Shown here: in pieces, positions 1-8,704 of the stretch
How the letters are laid out: every line of letters starts with the position of its first letter
How positions within the stretch are numbered: the stretch's first letter is position 1
Source: Halostella litorea
GTDB lineage: Archaea; Halobacteriota; Halobacteria; Halobacteriales; Natronoarchaeaceae
DNA: 64,000 nt
Direction of reading: 5' to 3'
Assembly (NCBI RefSeq): GCF_004785955.1
Contig: NZ_SJER01000001.1
Coordinates: 868,001-932,000 of the forward strand
Notes under the pieces: generated by a model
What the model saw: only the letters and a program-made list of their open reading frames with translations
The model's database searches: none
What the model was told of the DNA's origin: nothing
Translations under genes and position numbers: made by a program

Positions 1-394
1 GGCTGGAGTCCTCGTCGACCTCGCCGTCGAAGTAGTCCCGGGCCCGCTCGGTGTAGCCCGACGCCTCCGTCACGGAGACATACGAGGTCGCGCGCTCGGT
101 GAACTCGGCGAACGCGGTCCCCTCGAAGCGCCGTTCGAGGGCGTTCATGTCGTCTAGCGTCGGCCGCAGGTGGACGACCATGAGGTCGGCCTTGTGGCCG
201 ACGACGCTGAAGACGGCGGAGTCGCCCTCGTCGTCGTCGACGCCCGTGACCGACTCCAGGTAGTCGACGCCCTCCTCGACGGCGCGTTCCCGCTCCCTGG
301 CGGTCGCCTCGCGCCAGGCGTCCCAGTCGATCGTGCGGAGGTCGTGGAACACGTACCAGCCCTCTTCGGTCGGCGGCGGGTCCCGTTGTGCCAT
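1..394 (-). CDS. HemQ/chlorite dismutase-like heme-binding protein (3' part missing)
   Basis: Only the N-terminal 131 residues are in the window, because the reading frame runs off the left edge. The protein begins MAQRDPPPTEEGWYVFHDLR and continues with IDWDAWREA, VFSVVGHKADLMVVHLRP, LERRFEGTAFAEF and SYVSVTEASGYTE. These are typical of the N-terminal half of haloarchaeal chlorite-dismutase-fold proteins, which bind heme and include HemQ (coproheme decarboxylase) and the PitA fusion proteins. The proximal heme histidine would lie in the missing half, so activity cannot be judged. The start is the only ATG that fits the conserved N-terminus. It is transcribed away from the small membrane protein at 513, so the 118-bp gap probably carries both promoters. 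Whether an ABM domain follows, as in PitA, cannot be seen. Confidence 0.85.
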   Translation of the reverse strand, partial: MAQRDPPPTEEGWYVFHDLRTIDWDAWREATARERERAVEEGVDYLESVTGVDDDEGDSAVFSVVGHKADLMVVHLRPTLDDMNALERRFEGTAFAEFTERATSYVSVTEASGYTERARDYFDGEVDEDSS

Positions 395-512
395 AGCGGG
401 AGTTGTGACGCCTGCAGTAAGGACCTTACCGTTCGCGCGTCGGCCCGTCGCGGCGGTAGGCGATCGCGGCAGGTGACAAAGCTGATGTGCCAGCGAACGG
501 AACCGTCGGCCG

Positions 513-833
513 ATGCCCTCCACACCGCCGTTCATCGACCCCGAAACCGGCGACCTCGACCTGGACCGCGTGATGTACGAGGCGGTCCCGATCGCCAAAC
601 TCGTCACCCTCGTCGGCGGCGTCGCACTGGTGCCGTTCGCGCTCGCAGCGCTCGCCGCTCCGACGGCCGTCGCCGGCCTGTTCGTCCTGGCGACGCAGTT
701 CGTCCTCGCGGTCGGCAGCGGCGTCGTCCTCCTGTACGTCGTCCGGCGGGCGCTGCAGTTGGCCGACGACGAGGGCGGGGGCGGCGACGGGACTGACGAC
801 GAGTCCCGGCGAACGCCGCCGGACGACGGCTGA
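513..833 (+). CDS. small two-span membrane protein, unknown function
   Basis: A 106-residue protein starting MPSTPPFIDPETGDLDLDRV. Two adjoining hydrophobic stretches, roughly residues 30-53 and 56-80 (IAKLVTLVGGVALVPFALAA and LFVLATQFVLAVGSGVVLLY), form a probable membrane hairpin. A hydrophilic Gly/Asp-rich tail of about 20 residues follows. I recognise no catalytic motif. Codon use and acidic character match the neighbouring genes, so it is probably real. It is followed 63 bases later by the PadR regulator on the same strand, and PadR regulators often control a neighbouring membrane protein or transporter, but that link is only an inference here. Confidence 0.65.
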   Translation: MPSTPPFIDPETGDLDLDRVMYEAVPIAKLVTLVGGVALVPFALAALAAPTAVAGLFVLATQFVLAVGSGVVLLYVVRRALQLADDEGGGGDGTDDESRRTPPDDG

Positions 834-896
834 TCGCCCGACGCGCGGCGTGGGCGACCGAAACCCTTTCACCGACACCCCGGAAAGTCCACGCCA

Positions 897-1415
897 ATGC
901 GGAAGAGCGGTCCGCCGAAAGGCCTGATCTCGTACGTCGTGCTCGAACTGCTGGCCGAGAAGCCACGGTACGGGTACGAGATACTGAAGGAGATAGAGGA
1001 GATCAGCGGCGGCCACTGGGAGCCGTCGTACGGCTCCGTCTACCCCATCCTCTACAAGTTCGAGGAGAAGGGGTGGGCCGAGCGCATCGAACGCGAGGAC
1101 GAACCCGACCGGAAGTACTTCGAACTCACCGACGACGGCCGCGACGAACTGGTCGAGAAACGCGCCGAGAGCGCCGAGAAGGCAAAGGAGTTCGCCGACG
1201 TGATCCTCGGGTTCTACCACGTGTACGTCGGCTTCGCCACCGACGAGCGGTTCGAGGTGCCGAACGTCGAGAACGCCTGGCAGTTCGACGAGGAGTTCAG
1301 CGCGTGGATCGTCGAGCAGATGATCCGCCACCACGAGCACTACTTCGACGACTTCGACCGCATCGAGGAGACGCCGGAGGAGTTCGACGAGCGCCACGGG
1401 CTCACCGAGGAGTGA
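897..1415 (+). CDS. PadR family transcriptional regulator
   Basis: A 172-residue protein. Residues 1-85 form the PadR winged helix: GLISYVVLELLAEKPRYGYEIL, then a GSVYPILYKFEEKGWAER segment carrying the recognition helix and a wing with DRKYFELTDDGRDEL. The C-terminal half (about 90-172) is helical and acidic, as expected for the PadR dimerisation region, and ends FDERHGLTEE. PadR proteins are repressors that respond to small molecules and usually act on adjacent genes. The candidates here are the membrane protein just upstream and the convergent protease downstream. The ligand cannot be predicted. Confidence 0.92.
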   Translation: MRKSGPPKGLISYVVLELLAEKPRYGYEILKEIEEISGGHWEPSYGSVYPILYKFEEKGWAERIEREDEPDRKYFELTDDGRDELVEKRAESAEKAKEFADVILGFYHVYVGFATDERFEVPNVENAWQFDEEFSAWIVEQMIRHHEHYFDDFDRIEETPEEFDERHGLTEE

Positions 1416-1457
1416 GCGCGCGGCGAGGGGGCCGCGCCGGGTCGCCGACCGACCCGC

Positions 1458-3239
1458 CTACCCCGACATGAGCTGCGGCCCGAACACCAGCAGCAGGAAG
1501 GCGACGAACATCGTCATCCCCACCGTCGTCGTCACCGTCCGGGTGAGTTCGTGCGTCGAGTCGAAGGGGAGCCGGGAGACGATGGCCTCCGTGCTGGTCC
1601 GGAGGATCCGGCCGCCGTCGAGCGGGAACGCCGGGATGCAGTTGAAAAAGCCCAGTTGGACGTTGATCCAGCCGGTCCAGAACAGCACGTTCGCGAGGCC
1701 GAACACGCCGCCGCCGAGGAAGGCGAGCGGCCCCTCCACGACGTAGAAGTTCGTCACCGGCGAGGTAAAGCCCGCGAAGGGGAACGCGAAGCCGGCAAGC
1801 GACCCAAGCGGCAGGAACAGCGTGACGACGATCTTGCCGAAGAAGGAGCCGACCGGGCCGAGCAGGTCGGGCGTGTCGCCCTCGCCGCCGAGCAGCCCGA
1901 GGTACTGCCCGGCCGGGTACTCCCGGATGCCGAAGTCGCTGACCGTGAGGCCGGTCGTCCCGGTGGCCTGGCGCGTGATGCCGACGAAGCCGACGTCGTC
2001 GCGGGGGTGCTCGCCGAGCGTGAACTCGTACGTCACGCGCTCGCCGCCGCGGTAGGCGACGATCCGGGCCTCGTCGCCGGGCGCGGTGTCGTCGAGCAGG
2101 TCGCTCAGGTCCGACAGGGAGGTGACCCGCTCGCCGTTCATCCGGACGACGACGAGTTCGTCGCCGGGGCTGGCCTCGGTCTCGGGGAGCGGCCCCGTGT
2201 CCGCGACGTGGACGTACGCGCCGACCGGGAACGTGACGTTCCGGACGGTGCCGTTCTCCTCGACGGTCGCGCGGACCACCTCGCGCTCGGCGACGGCCTC
2301 GTCGAACGCCCGCTCCGTGTGTACCTCGGTGCCGTTCACCGCCAGTATCGTCGCGCCGCGGTCGACGTCGACCGGCCCGTCGGGGACGACGCCGGTGACG
2401 AGCACCGAGCGGTTGACCGTCCGGGTCTCATCGCCGTTGACCTCGACGGACACCTCGCGGGCGCTCTCGTTGTCGAGGACCGCCGAGAGGTCGCCGTTGG
2501 ACTCGATCGGCTGGCCCTCGACGGCCGTGATGCGGTCGCCGTAGTCGATGCCGGCCGCCTTCGCCGGCGACCCCTGAAGGCTCCCGCCCACGGCCGCGCC
2601 GGAGGCGACGCCGATGGAGCCGATCACGGGGCCAAAGAGGAGCGCGAACGCGAGGATCGTCACCGCGAAGTTGTTGGTGACGCCGGCGGCGAACATCCGC
2701 GTCCGGCCGCCGCGGTCGACCTCGCGCTGGCTCTCCTCGTCCGGGTCGACGAACGCGCCGACCGGGATCACCGCCAGGAGTGCCAGTCCCATCGAGTCTA
2801 TCTCGATGTCCTCGACGCGACAGAGCAGGCCGTGCCCGCCCTCGTGGACGATCAGGCCGACCGCCAGCCCGGTGATGATCTCCGGGGCGACGGCCAGTGG
2901 CAGGAAGTCGTTGACGCCCGGGATGACCAGCACGTTCCGGGGCTGGTTGGCCGCGGTCGTCTCCGTTTGCTGGAGCGCCGTCAGCGCGCCGAACAGCAGG
3001 AACAGGAACGAGCCGACCATCAACACGAGGGCGATGCCGACCCCGAAGTTCGACCAGGCGCGCCAGAACCGCTTGGGACCGGCCGCCCAGTTGAGGAAGT
3101 CGCGACCGCGCTTCGTGTGGAGGGTCATGATGGGCCCCTGCGTGCCGACGTAGTCGGGGAGCAGGCCGCGGCGGCGGGCCAGCAACACCGCGAGCCAGTA
3201 GGCGACGATGCCGGCGAGCACCCACGTCAGCGTACTCAT
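1458..3239 (-). CDS. site-2 protease family (M50) membrane metalloprotease with PDZ domains
   Basis: About 593 residues from the ATG giving MSTLTWVLAG (a second in-frame ATG lies two codons upstream). N-terminal membrane spans are followed by the zinc motif HEGGHG at residues 132-137, a segment RMFAAGVTNNFAV, one or two PDZ-like regions in the middle (for example GSPAKAAGIDYGDRITAVEG and a second around VVRMNGERVTSLSDL), and the conserved NCIPAFPLDGGRI, whose Asp completes the zinc site. This is the large archaeal S2P layout, in which a substrate already cut elsewhere is cleaved within the membrane. The substrate is unknown. It is convergent with the PadR gene. A second, smaller S2P without PDZ domains lies at 8705-9814. 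Confidence 0.92.
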   Translation of the reverse strand: MSTLTWVLAGIVAYWLAVLLARRRGLLPDYVGTQGPIMTLHTKRGRDFLNWAAGPKRFWRAWSNFGVGIALVLMVGSFLFLLFGALTALQQTETTAANQPRNVLVIPGVNDFLPLAVAPEIITGLAVGLIVHEGGHGLLCRVEDIEIDSMGLALLAVIPVGAFVDPDEESQREVDRGGRTRMFAAGVTNNFAVTILAFALLFGPVIGSIGVASGAAVGGSLQGSPAKAAGIDYGDRITAVEGQPIESNGDLSAVLDNESAREVSVEVNGDETRTVNRSVLVTGVVPDGPVDVDRGATILAVNGTEVHTERAFDEAVAEREVVRATVEENGTVRNVTFPVGAYVHVADTGPLPETEASPGDELVVVRMNGERVTSLSDLSDLLDDTAPGDEARIVAYRGGERVTYEFTLGEHPRDDVGFVGITRQATGTTGLTVSDFGIREYPAGQYLGLLGGEGDTPDLLGPVGSFFGKIVVTLFLPLGSLAGFAFPFAGFTSPVTNFYVVEGPLAFLGGGVFGLANVLFWTGWINVQLGFFNCIPAFPLDGGRILRTSTEAIVSRLPFDSTHELTRTVTTTVGMTMFVAFLLLVFGPQLMSG

Positions 3240-3327
3240 TACCACAGCGCAGGGGCGGCCGAGTCAAATGGGTTTGGTTTCCGCGAGTCGCCGGCGGGCG
3301 GGGCGGTTCCCCCGTGATTCGGGGCGG

Positions 3328-4974
3328 TCACCGCTCGCGGCGGAGCCGCTCCAGCACGAACGTCCGGTCCAGTTTCGCCAGGAACGGTCCGAGCTTGGGC
3401 CCCTGGTCCTCGTCGAAGAACAGCCGGTAGCCGACCGAGAAGAAGTCGCCGACCGGGATGTCGTGGCGCTTGGCCGTCTCGTAGATCTCGCCCTGGATCG
3501 CCTCGGGGTCGTCCTCGCGCTCGACGAAGTCCGCGAGGTCGTCGAGCGCGGCGGCGGTCGCGTCGTCTATCTTGACGTCCGGCATCTCGCGGCGCTTGAG
3601 TTCGTAGTTGAACGCGTTGTCCGTGCGGCGCGCCCAGTTGCGGGCGCGCTCGACGCGGGCCAGCGCGTCCTCGACGGCAGCCTCGGACGCGTTGTCCGGG
3701 ATGTGCCCCTCGCGGCGGGCGATCTCCTCACGCAGGTCGGGGTCGTCGGTCATGCCGAGCACCGCCGCGAACGTGTACGGCAGGCGGATCCGATCCTCGC
3801 GGACCTCATCGACGGCGATGGGGTAGGCGCGCTCGGCGAACGCGCGCTCGTCCTCGTCGGCGTCGCCCTCGCCGAAGTACGCCGCCTCGACGGCGTCGAA
3901 CTCGTCGACCAGCTGGTCCAGCCGCTCGACGTCGAAGTCGCGGGCGGTCGTCGGGTCCTTGGTGAAGAAGTACCGGAGCACCTCGGGTTCGAGCAGCTCC
4001 AGCACGTCCGAGACGAGGACCACGTTGCCCTCGGAGGAGGAGAACGGCTCGCCGTTCAGGGTGAACCACTCGTAGGTCATCGGTACGGGCGGCTCGAACT
4101 CGAACACCTCACGGGCGATCTCCTCGCCGCTGGGCCAGGAGCCCTCCGCGTGGTCCTTGCCGAACGGCTCGAAGTCGACGCCGAGGATCCGCCACTGGGC
4201 GGGCCACTCGAACCGCCAGGGGAGCTTCCCCTCGCGGAACGTGGCGGTGCCCTCGTGACTGCAGCCCTCGATCGTCCGGTCGCCGGCCTCCATGTCGGTG
4301 CAGACGTAGTCGACGGTGCCCGCCTCGACGTCGACCGCGGTCACCGTCTCGGTGATCTTCCCGCAGTCGGCACAGATCGGGTTGAACGGGACGTACTCCC
4401 CGTCGACCTTGTCCTGGTACTTTCCGAGCACCTCGCGGGCGCGGTCCGCGCGGTCGAGGACGGTGCGGGTGGCGTCCTCGAACTCGCCGGACTCGTACAT
4501 CTCGGTGTTCGACACGACGTCGAGCGGGACGTCGAGCAGGTCCGCGCTCTCGGCGATCAGCGACGAGAAGTGGTCGCCGTAGGAGTCACAGCAGCCGAAC
4601 GGGTCCGGGATGTCGGTGTACGGCTTCCCGAGGTTGCGGCCGAGCGCGCCGGCGTCGACCTCCCCAAGGTCGACGAGGTTCCCGTCGAGGTCGGCCAGCG
4701 TCCGGGGAAGTTTCCGGAGCGGGTCGCGGTCGTCGGCGGTGAACACCTGCCGGACCTCGTGGCCGCGCTCGCGGAGCGCCTCGGCGACGACGTAGCCCCG
4801 CATGATCTCGTTGACGTTGCCCAAGTGGGGCACGCCCGAGGGCGAGATGCCGCCCTTGACGACGATCGGCTCGTCGGGCTCCCGCTCTTCTATCTCGTCG
4901 GCCACCGCGTCGGCCCAGAACGCGTGTCGGCCTTCCGCGTCCTGCAGCGTGTACGGGTCGCGCGCGTCGCTCAT
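3328..4974 (-). CDS. lysS: lysyl-tRNA synthetase, class I
   Basis: A 548-residue class I LysRS, the Rossmann-fold type found in most archaea, which charges tRNA-Lys. The N-terminus MSDARDPYTLQDAEGRHAFW fits the family. The HIGH-like motif appears as SGVPHLGN near residues 46-53 and the KMSKS-like motif as FSSSEGN near the middle, preceded by TLNGEPF. A zinc-binding-like segment NPICADCGK lies in the insertion. The long open frame upstream of the ATG at 4974 is antisense or out-of-frame pyrH sequence, so it was not included. The ATG overlaps the pyrH stop (ATGA), which shows translational coupling and an operon pyrH-lysS. Confidence 0.96.
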   Translation of the reverse strand: MSDARDPYTLQDAEGRHAFWADAVADEIEEREPDEPIVVKGGISPSGVPHLGNVNEIMRGYVVAEALRERGHEVRQVFTADDRDPLRKLPRTLADLDGNLVDLGEVDAGALGRNLGKPYTDIPDPFGCCDSYGDHFSSLIAESADLLDVPLDVVSNTEMYESGEFEDATRTVLDRADRAREVLGKYQDKVDGEYVPFNPICADCGKITETVTAVDVEAGTVDYVCTDMEAGDRTIEGCSHEGTATFREGKLPWRFEWPAQWRILGVDFEPFGKDHAEGSWPSGEEIAREVFEFEPPVPMTYEWFTLNGEPFSSSEGNVVLVSDVLELLEPEVLRYFFTKDPTTARDFDVERLDQLVDEFDAVEAAYFGEGDADEDERAFAERAYPIAVDEVREDRIRLPYTFAAVLGMTDDPDLREEIARREGHIPDNASEAAVEDALARVERARNWARRTDNAFNYELKRREMPDVKIDDATAAALDDLADFVEREDDPEAIQGEIYETAKRHDIPVGDFFSVGYRLFFDEDQGPKLGPFLAKLDRTFVLERLRRER

Positions 4975-5690
4975 CCGTCCGCCCAGTACGTCGGCTCGTC
5001 GCCCGCGCCCTTCGGGACCACGTCGGTCCCGTCGTGGTCGCCGTAGCGGACCGCGTCGGCGATCCGGGACGGGTCGGTGCCGTCGAGGACGACCGTCCGG
5101 ACGCCCGAGCGCTCGATGATCTTCGCGGCGAGCAGGTCGACCGGCGCGGAACTGCCCGCGTTCATGTCGAGGTCGGCGATCACGTCGACGAGTTCGCCGG
5201 CCGACAGTTGGTCGAACCGCTTCGCGTCGTCGGTCTCGTTCGGGTCGGCGCTGAACACGCCGGGGACGCTCGTCGCGTACACGAGCAGGTCGGCGTTGAC
5301 GTACTCGGCGAGCGCCGCGCTGACGGCGTCGGTCGTCTGGGCCGGCGTCACGCCGCCCATCACGCAGACGTCGCCGCGGCGCATCGCCTCGCCGGCCTCC
5401 TCGTAGTCCTCGGCCGGGGCCGGCACGGCGTCCTCGCCCAGCGCCGCGATGAGCAGGCGCGCGTTCAGCCGCGTCACGTCGATGCCGATCTGGTCTAGCT
5501 GTATCTCGTTTGCGCCCAGGTCCCGCGCCGTCCCGATGTACTCCCGGGCGACACCGCCACCGCCGACCACCGCGCCGACCGAACACCCGTCGTCGGCCAG
5601 CGACTCGATGACGGCGGCGTGCTCGCTGACCCGCTCGGCCCCGAGGTCGGGCGCGAGCACGCTTCCGCCGATAGAAACGACCACTTTCAT
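4971..5690 (-). CDS. pyrH: UMP kinase (archaeal type)
   Basis: A 239-residue amino-acid-kinase-fold enzyme that phosphorylates UMP to UDP. It starts MKVVVSIGGSVLAPDLG, the glycine-rich nucleotide loop of the family. GAVVGGGGVAREYIG follows near residue 50, and a later TDAVSAALAEYVNADLLVYATSVPGVFSADP region is the typical UMPK nucleotide segment. The length matches archaeal UMP kinase, which lacks the allosteric GTP response of the bacterial enzyme. I chose the ATG at 5690 over one 14 codons upstream because the conserved MKVVVSIGGS begins there. It is the first gene of a pyrH-lysS pair. pyrE of the same pathway lies at the far end of the window. Confidence 0.95.
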   Translation of the reverse strand: MKVVVSIGGSVLAPDLGAERVSEHAAVIESLADDGCSVGAVVGGGGVAREYIGTARDLGANEIQLDQIGIDVTRLNARLLIAALGEDAVPAPAEDYEEAGEAMRRGDVCVMGGVTPAQTTDAVSAALAEYVNADLLVYATSVPGVFSADPNETDDAKRFDQLSAGELVDVIADLDMNAGSSAPVDLLAAKIIERSGVRTVVLDGTDPSRIADAVRYGDHDGTDVVPKGAGDEPTYWADG

Positions 5691-5854
5691 GCTACCGCCG
5701 AGTAGCCCGGTCGCGCTCTTAAGGGTTGCCAACTCCGGGGCAAGAACGCTGCCCCGGGGCGCTCCTGTCGCCGCCGTGAGGGAGTAAAGCGCGGGTTTCC
5801 CGTCGTGGGCCGGTCATTACAATCCCCCGCCGGGTCGTGAGTGCCGGTAGCTCG

Positions 5855-7258
5855 ATGGGACGGAACGCCGCGTTGCTGCTGTGTGTGCTCCTGGTCGGTG
5901 CGGCCGCAGTCCCGGCGGTCGCCGCCGACGGCGTCGGAAGCGGCGCGTTCGCTCAGGAGGACGACGATGATGATGAAGGGGGCAGAGACGCCGACCGGGA
6001 CGACGAAGACGACGAGGACGACGACCCCGAAGACGACGACAGCGACGACAGGGAGGATGCTGACGACCGTGACGCCGACGATGATGACCGGGAAGATGAC
6101 GATGATCGAGACGACCCCGACGACGACCCTGACGTCGACGATGATGACGACCTGGACGGTGAAGACGACGAGGACGACCCGGACGACGGACAGCGTGGAC
6201 CGCCGGACGACGCCGGGCCGCCGGCGGACAGCGGCGCTCCCGACAGCGCCGGACCGCCCGAGGACGCGGGACCGCCCGCGGACGCCGGGCTGGACGACCC
6301 CGGCCCGCCGGACGACGGACCGCGGGACGCCGACGAAACGGACCGCGGTCCGGGGAACGCGGTCCCGCCGAACGAGGGCGACGGTCGATCCGAGGGGGGA
6401 CGCGACAGCGGGTCCGATGACGGGGAAAGCGGCGGTTCCGGCGACGGCGACGATGCGGACGACCCGAACCGCGATGTGGACGGCGGCGGTACCGACAGCG
6501 TCGACAGCGACCCCGGCGGCAGCGACGGAGGGGACAGCGCTCCCGGGAGCGACGACGAGCGGGACGCCGGGACGTCGGCCGGCGACGGGAACGACGCGGC
6601 AACCGGTGCGGACGACGGGGCGACGTCCGGCGGCGGTCCCGACCGGGACGCGGGGGGCCAGTCGGAGTTGAACGACGGAGACTCGAACGGCGGAAGTTCG
6701 GCGGAGGAGTCGGAGGAAACGGACCTCGGTGTGGGCCGGGAGGGGGACGACGCCGCGGTCGGGAGCCAGTCGAACGAGACGAACGGGAGCGCCGACGCGG
6801 CGGACGGCGACGGAGCCCCGTCCGAGACGGCCGACGACGCGGGCGGCGACGGGGCGACCGAGGGGGACGCCGCGACGGACCCGACCGTCGGGGTGACGGA
6901 CGTGTCGGTCAACCGCACGACGGTCGAGTCGGGCGAGGCGGTCGCGGTCCGCGCGGCGGTCGTCAACGAGCGGTCGAGCGCGGAGTCGGTCGCGGTCACG
7001 CTCCGGCTGTTCGGCGAGTCGGTCGCCGTGCGGAACGTGACCGTCGAGGCTGGCGGGAACCGGACGGTCGAGTTCGTCAGACGGATCGTCGCCCCGGGAA
7101 CGTACCGGGCGGTCGTGAACGGGGAGCGGGCGACGGTCCGGGTCGAACGGGCGGAGACGACGGCCAGCGACGCGTCCGACGGTGGCGGCCTCGGCGGGTT
7201 CGGTATCCTCGCCGCCGTCGCGGCGTTACTGGCGCTGGCCGCGGCCGCGCGCCGGTGA
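5855..7258 (+). CDS. Asp-rich secreted/surface protein with CARDB-like domain and PGF-CTERM-like tail
   Basis: About 467 residues from the ATG giving MGRNAALLLCVLLVG (an in-frame GTG lies 18 bases upstream). Residues 1-24 are a Sec-type signal peptide. Residues 33-90 are an extreme run of Asp/Glu with some Arg, and 90-345 are a low-complexity Asp/Gly/Ser/Pro-rich stalk. Residues about 346-435 (TDVSVNRTTVESGEAVAVRA to GTYRAVVNGERATV) look like a single CARDB-type beta-sandwich. The end is GGLGGFGILAAVAALLALAA plus Arg residues, a membrane anchor resembling PGF-CTERM but with GGF instead of PGF. The protein probably sits on the cell surface or S-layer face. The repetitive stalk could be variable or extensively glycosylated. 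No enzyme motif is visible. Confidence 0.8.
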   Translation: MGRNAALLLCVLLVGAAAVPAVAADGVGSGAFAQEDDDDDEGGRDADRDDEDDEDDDPEDDDSDDREDADDRDADDDDREDDDDRDDPDDDPDVDDDDDLDGEDDEDDPDDGQRGPPDDAGPPADSGAPDSAGPPEDAGPPADAGLDDPGPPDDGPRDADETDRGPGNAVPPNEGDGRSEGGRDSGSDDGESGGSGDGDDADDPNRDVDGGGTDSVDSDPGGSDGGDSAPGSDDERDAGTSAGDGNDAATGADDGATSGGGPDRDAGGQSELNDGDSNGGSSAEESEETDLGVGREGDDAAVGSQSNETNGSADAADGDGAPSETADDAGGDGATEGDAATDPTVGVTDVSVNRTTVESGEAVAVRAAVVNERSSAESVAVTLRLFGESVAVRNVTVEAGGNRTVEFVRRIVAPGTYRAVVNGERATVRVERAETTASDASDGGGLGGFGILAAVAALLALAAAARR

Positions 7259-7298
7259 CGCCGAAGGGTACAAGCGGGAGGGCGACCGAGGGAGCGAT

Positions 7299-8126
7299 AT
7301 GAAGGTAGTCGGGGTCGTCGGACCCTCCGACACGGGCAAGACCACGCTGGTCGAGCGGCTGGTGGCCCGGCTGTCGGAGCGCGGACCGGTCGCGACGGTC
7401 AAGCATCTGACCCACGAACCGGACGTGGACACCGAGGGGACGGACACCGCGCGCCACCGCGCGGCCGGCGCGGCCGAAACCCACGGGCTCACCGACGATG
7501 GCATCTGGTTCGCGACCGGCGACGCCCGGGGGCTCGCCGGGACCCTCGACGAACTGGCCGCGGAGCACGACTACGCGGTCGTCGAGGGGTTCAGCAGCGC
7601 CGCCCTGCCCCAGGTGGTACTCGGCGGCCGGGACAACGGCGGGGAAACGCTTGCCGTCGGGGAGACGGCCGCCGACGTGGACACGGACGCCGTCATCTCG
7701 GCCGTGGAGGACGTCGAGCCGTACGAGTCGCTCCGTTCGCTCGTCGCCGCGGCGAAGCGGTCGCCCGACGCCAAGAAGGCCGGCGCGATAGCGACGTTCA
7801 CCGGCCGCGTGCGGGCGAAGGAACACGACGACGACGAACCCACGAAGGCCTTGGAGTTCGAGAAGTACGAGGGCGTCGTAGAGGAGCGCCTGCGGGCGCT
7901 GCGGTCGGAGTTGGAGGCCCGCGACGGCGTCCACGAGGTGCTCATGTACCACCGGACCGGCGTGATCGAGTACGGCGAGGACATCGTCTTCGTCGTCGTG
8001 CTGGCCGGCCACCGCGCGGAGGCGTTCGAGACGGTCGAGGACGGCATCGATCGCCTCAAGGAGGACGTGCCGATATTCAAGAAGGAAGTGACTGTGGAGG
8101 ACGAGTTCTGGGTGCACCAGCGGTGA
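7299..8126 (+). CDS. MobB-MoaE fusion (molybdenum cofactor synthesis)
   Basis: A 275-residue two-domain protein. Residues 1-130 are MobB-like, with a P-loop GPSDTGKTT at 8-16 and a VKHLTHEPDVDTEGTDTARHRAAGA segment. MobB is a GTP-binding partner of MobA in forming the guanine dinucleotide cofactor. Residues 150-275 are MoaE, the large subunit of molybdopterin synthase: AGAIATFTGRVRAKE, YHRTGVIEYGED, AGHRAEAFETVEDGIDRLK and FKKEVTVEDEFWVHQ, which includes the active-site lysine region. The ATG at 7299 was chosen because the P-loop domain begins there. The fusion brings two separate steps of one pathway together and is known in haloarchaea. No moaD is visible nearby. Confidence 0.93.
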   Translation: MKVVGVVGPSDTGKTTLVERLVARLSERGPVATVKHLTHEPDVDTEGTDTARHRAAGAAETHGLTDDGIWFATGDARGLAGTLDELAAEHDYAVVEGFSSAALPQVVLGGRDNGGETLAVGETAADVDTDAVISAVEDVEPYESLRSLVAAAKRSPDAKKAGAIATFTGRVRAKEHDDDEPTKALEFEKYEGVVEERLRALRSELEARDGVHEVLMYHRTGVIEYGEDIVFVVVLAGHRAEAFETVEDGIDRLKEDVPIFKKEVTVEDEFWVHQR

Positions 8127-8318
8127 TCCGGGCCGGCGAACCGCCGCTCACCGGAGTGAGAACCACAGTCTCCCGTTGGTGGAAATAATACACCAGAATC
8201 GGTTTTAAAACGTCTGCGTCGTTCTAAGGACGTCGTGAAAAGTCCGGTTCGCGGATGAAATCCCGCAAAACCCGTGTATTGGGCTAAAAGCGTCCGAAAC
8301 AGGCCTAAGCATCCTTCC

Positions 8319-8325
8319 TTTATAA
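8319..8325 (+). promoter_or_regulatory. TATA box of the DUF7123 gene
   Basis: TTTATAA lies in an AT-rich pocket 39 bases before the ATG at 8364, the only such pocket in the 237-base gap after the MobB-MoaE gene. It implies a short leader of about 10-15 nt that contains GGGTGAG. A second AT-rich stretch, GGTTTTAAAAC near 8200-8211, might be an activator site or an upstream promoter. Confidence 0.55.
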
Positions 8326-8363
8326 CATATCCCCGGTACAAGGGGTGAGCGAGGCGACAACAC

Positions 8364-8618
8364 ATGAGCGCTACCACACAGCCCTCCAGTGAGGAGCCCT
8401 CGACCGAGAGCAAGGAACAGCGTCTCAAGCAGTTCCTCAGCCGGAAGGCAAAGGACGGGGAACTGTACTTCAAGAGCAAGTTCATCGCGGACGAGGTCGA
8501 CCTCTCGCCCAAGGAGATCGGCGCGCTGATGGTGAAGCTGAGCGAGTCCGCGACCGACCTCGAGGTCGAGAAGTGGTCGTACACGAGCGCGACGACCTGG
8601 CGCGTCGAGCCCGCCTGA
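8364..8618 (+). CDS. DUF7123 family protein (haloarchaeal conserved)
   Basis: An 84-residue protein. A flexible N-terminus rich in Ser, Glu and Thr (1-17) is followed by a compact alpha/beta region: KEQRLKQFLSRKAKDGELYFKSKFIADEVDLSPKEIGALMVKLSES, then a strand pair EVEKWSYTSATTWRVE. This looks like a small winged helix, and the family is nearly invariant across haloarchaea as far as I recall. The function is unknown. The fold suggests DNA binding or a regulatory subunit. It is monocistronic, with its own TATA box, and the next gene has a separate promoter. Confidence 0.88.
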   Translation: MSATTQPSSEEPSTESKEQRLKQFLSRKAKDGELYFKSKFIADEVDLSPKEIGALMVKLSESATDLEVEKWSYTSATTWRVEPA

Positions 8619-8704
8619 GCCGCGACGCACCGCCGACACGAACGTCCGCGTAACCGCCCGAAACCCCCGCCGTCATTGGGTTTATCACCCTTGGAACCGT
8701 ACGC

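Noticed and set aside
1551-3317. A long plus-strand frame opposite the first site-2 protease
   Set aside because: Composition-driven shadow frame; the opposite strand has the HEGGHG and LDGGR motifs.
5940-6190. Asp codon repeats (GACGACGAC) considered as a microsatellite or tandem repeat array
   Set aside because: It is coding low complexity inside the signal-peptide-bearing surface protein. The unit is not fixed, and reading frame and codon mixture (GAT/GAC/GAG) show protein-level selection.
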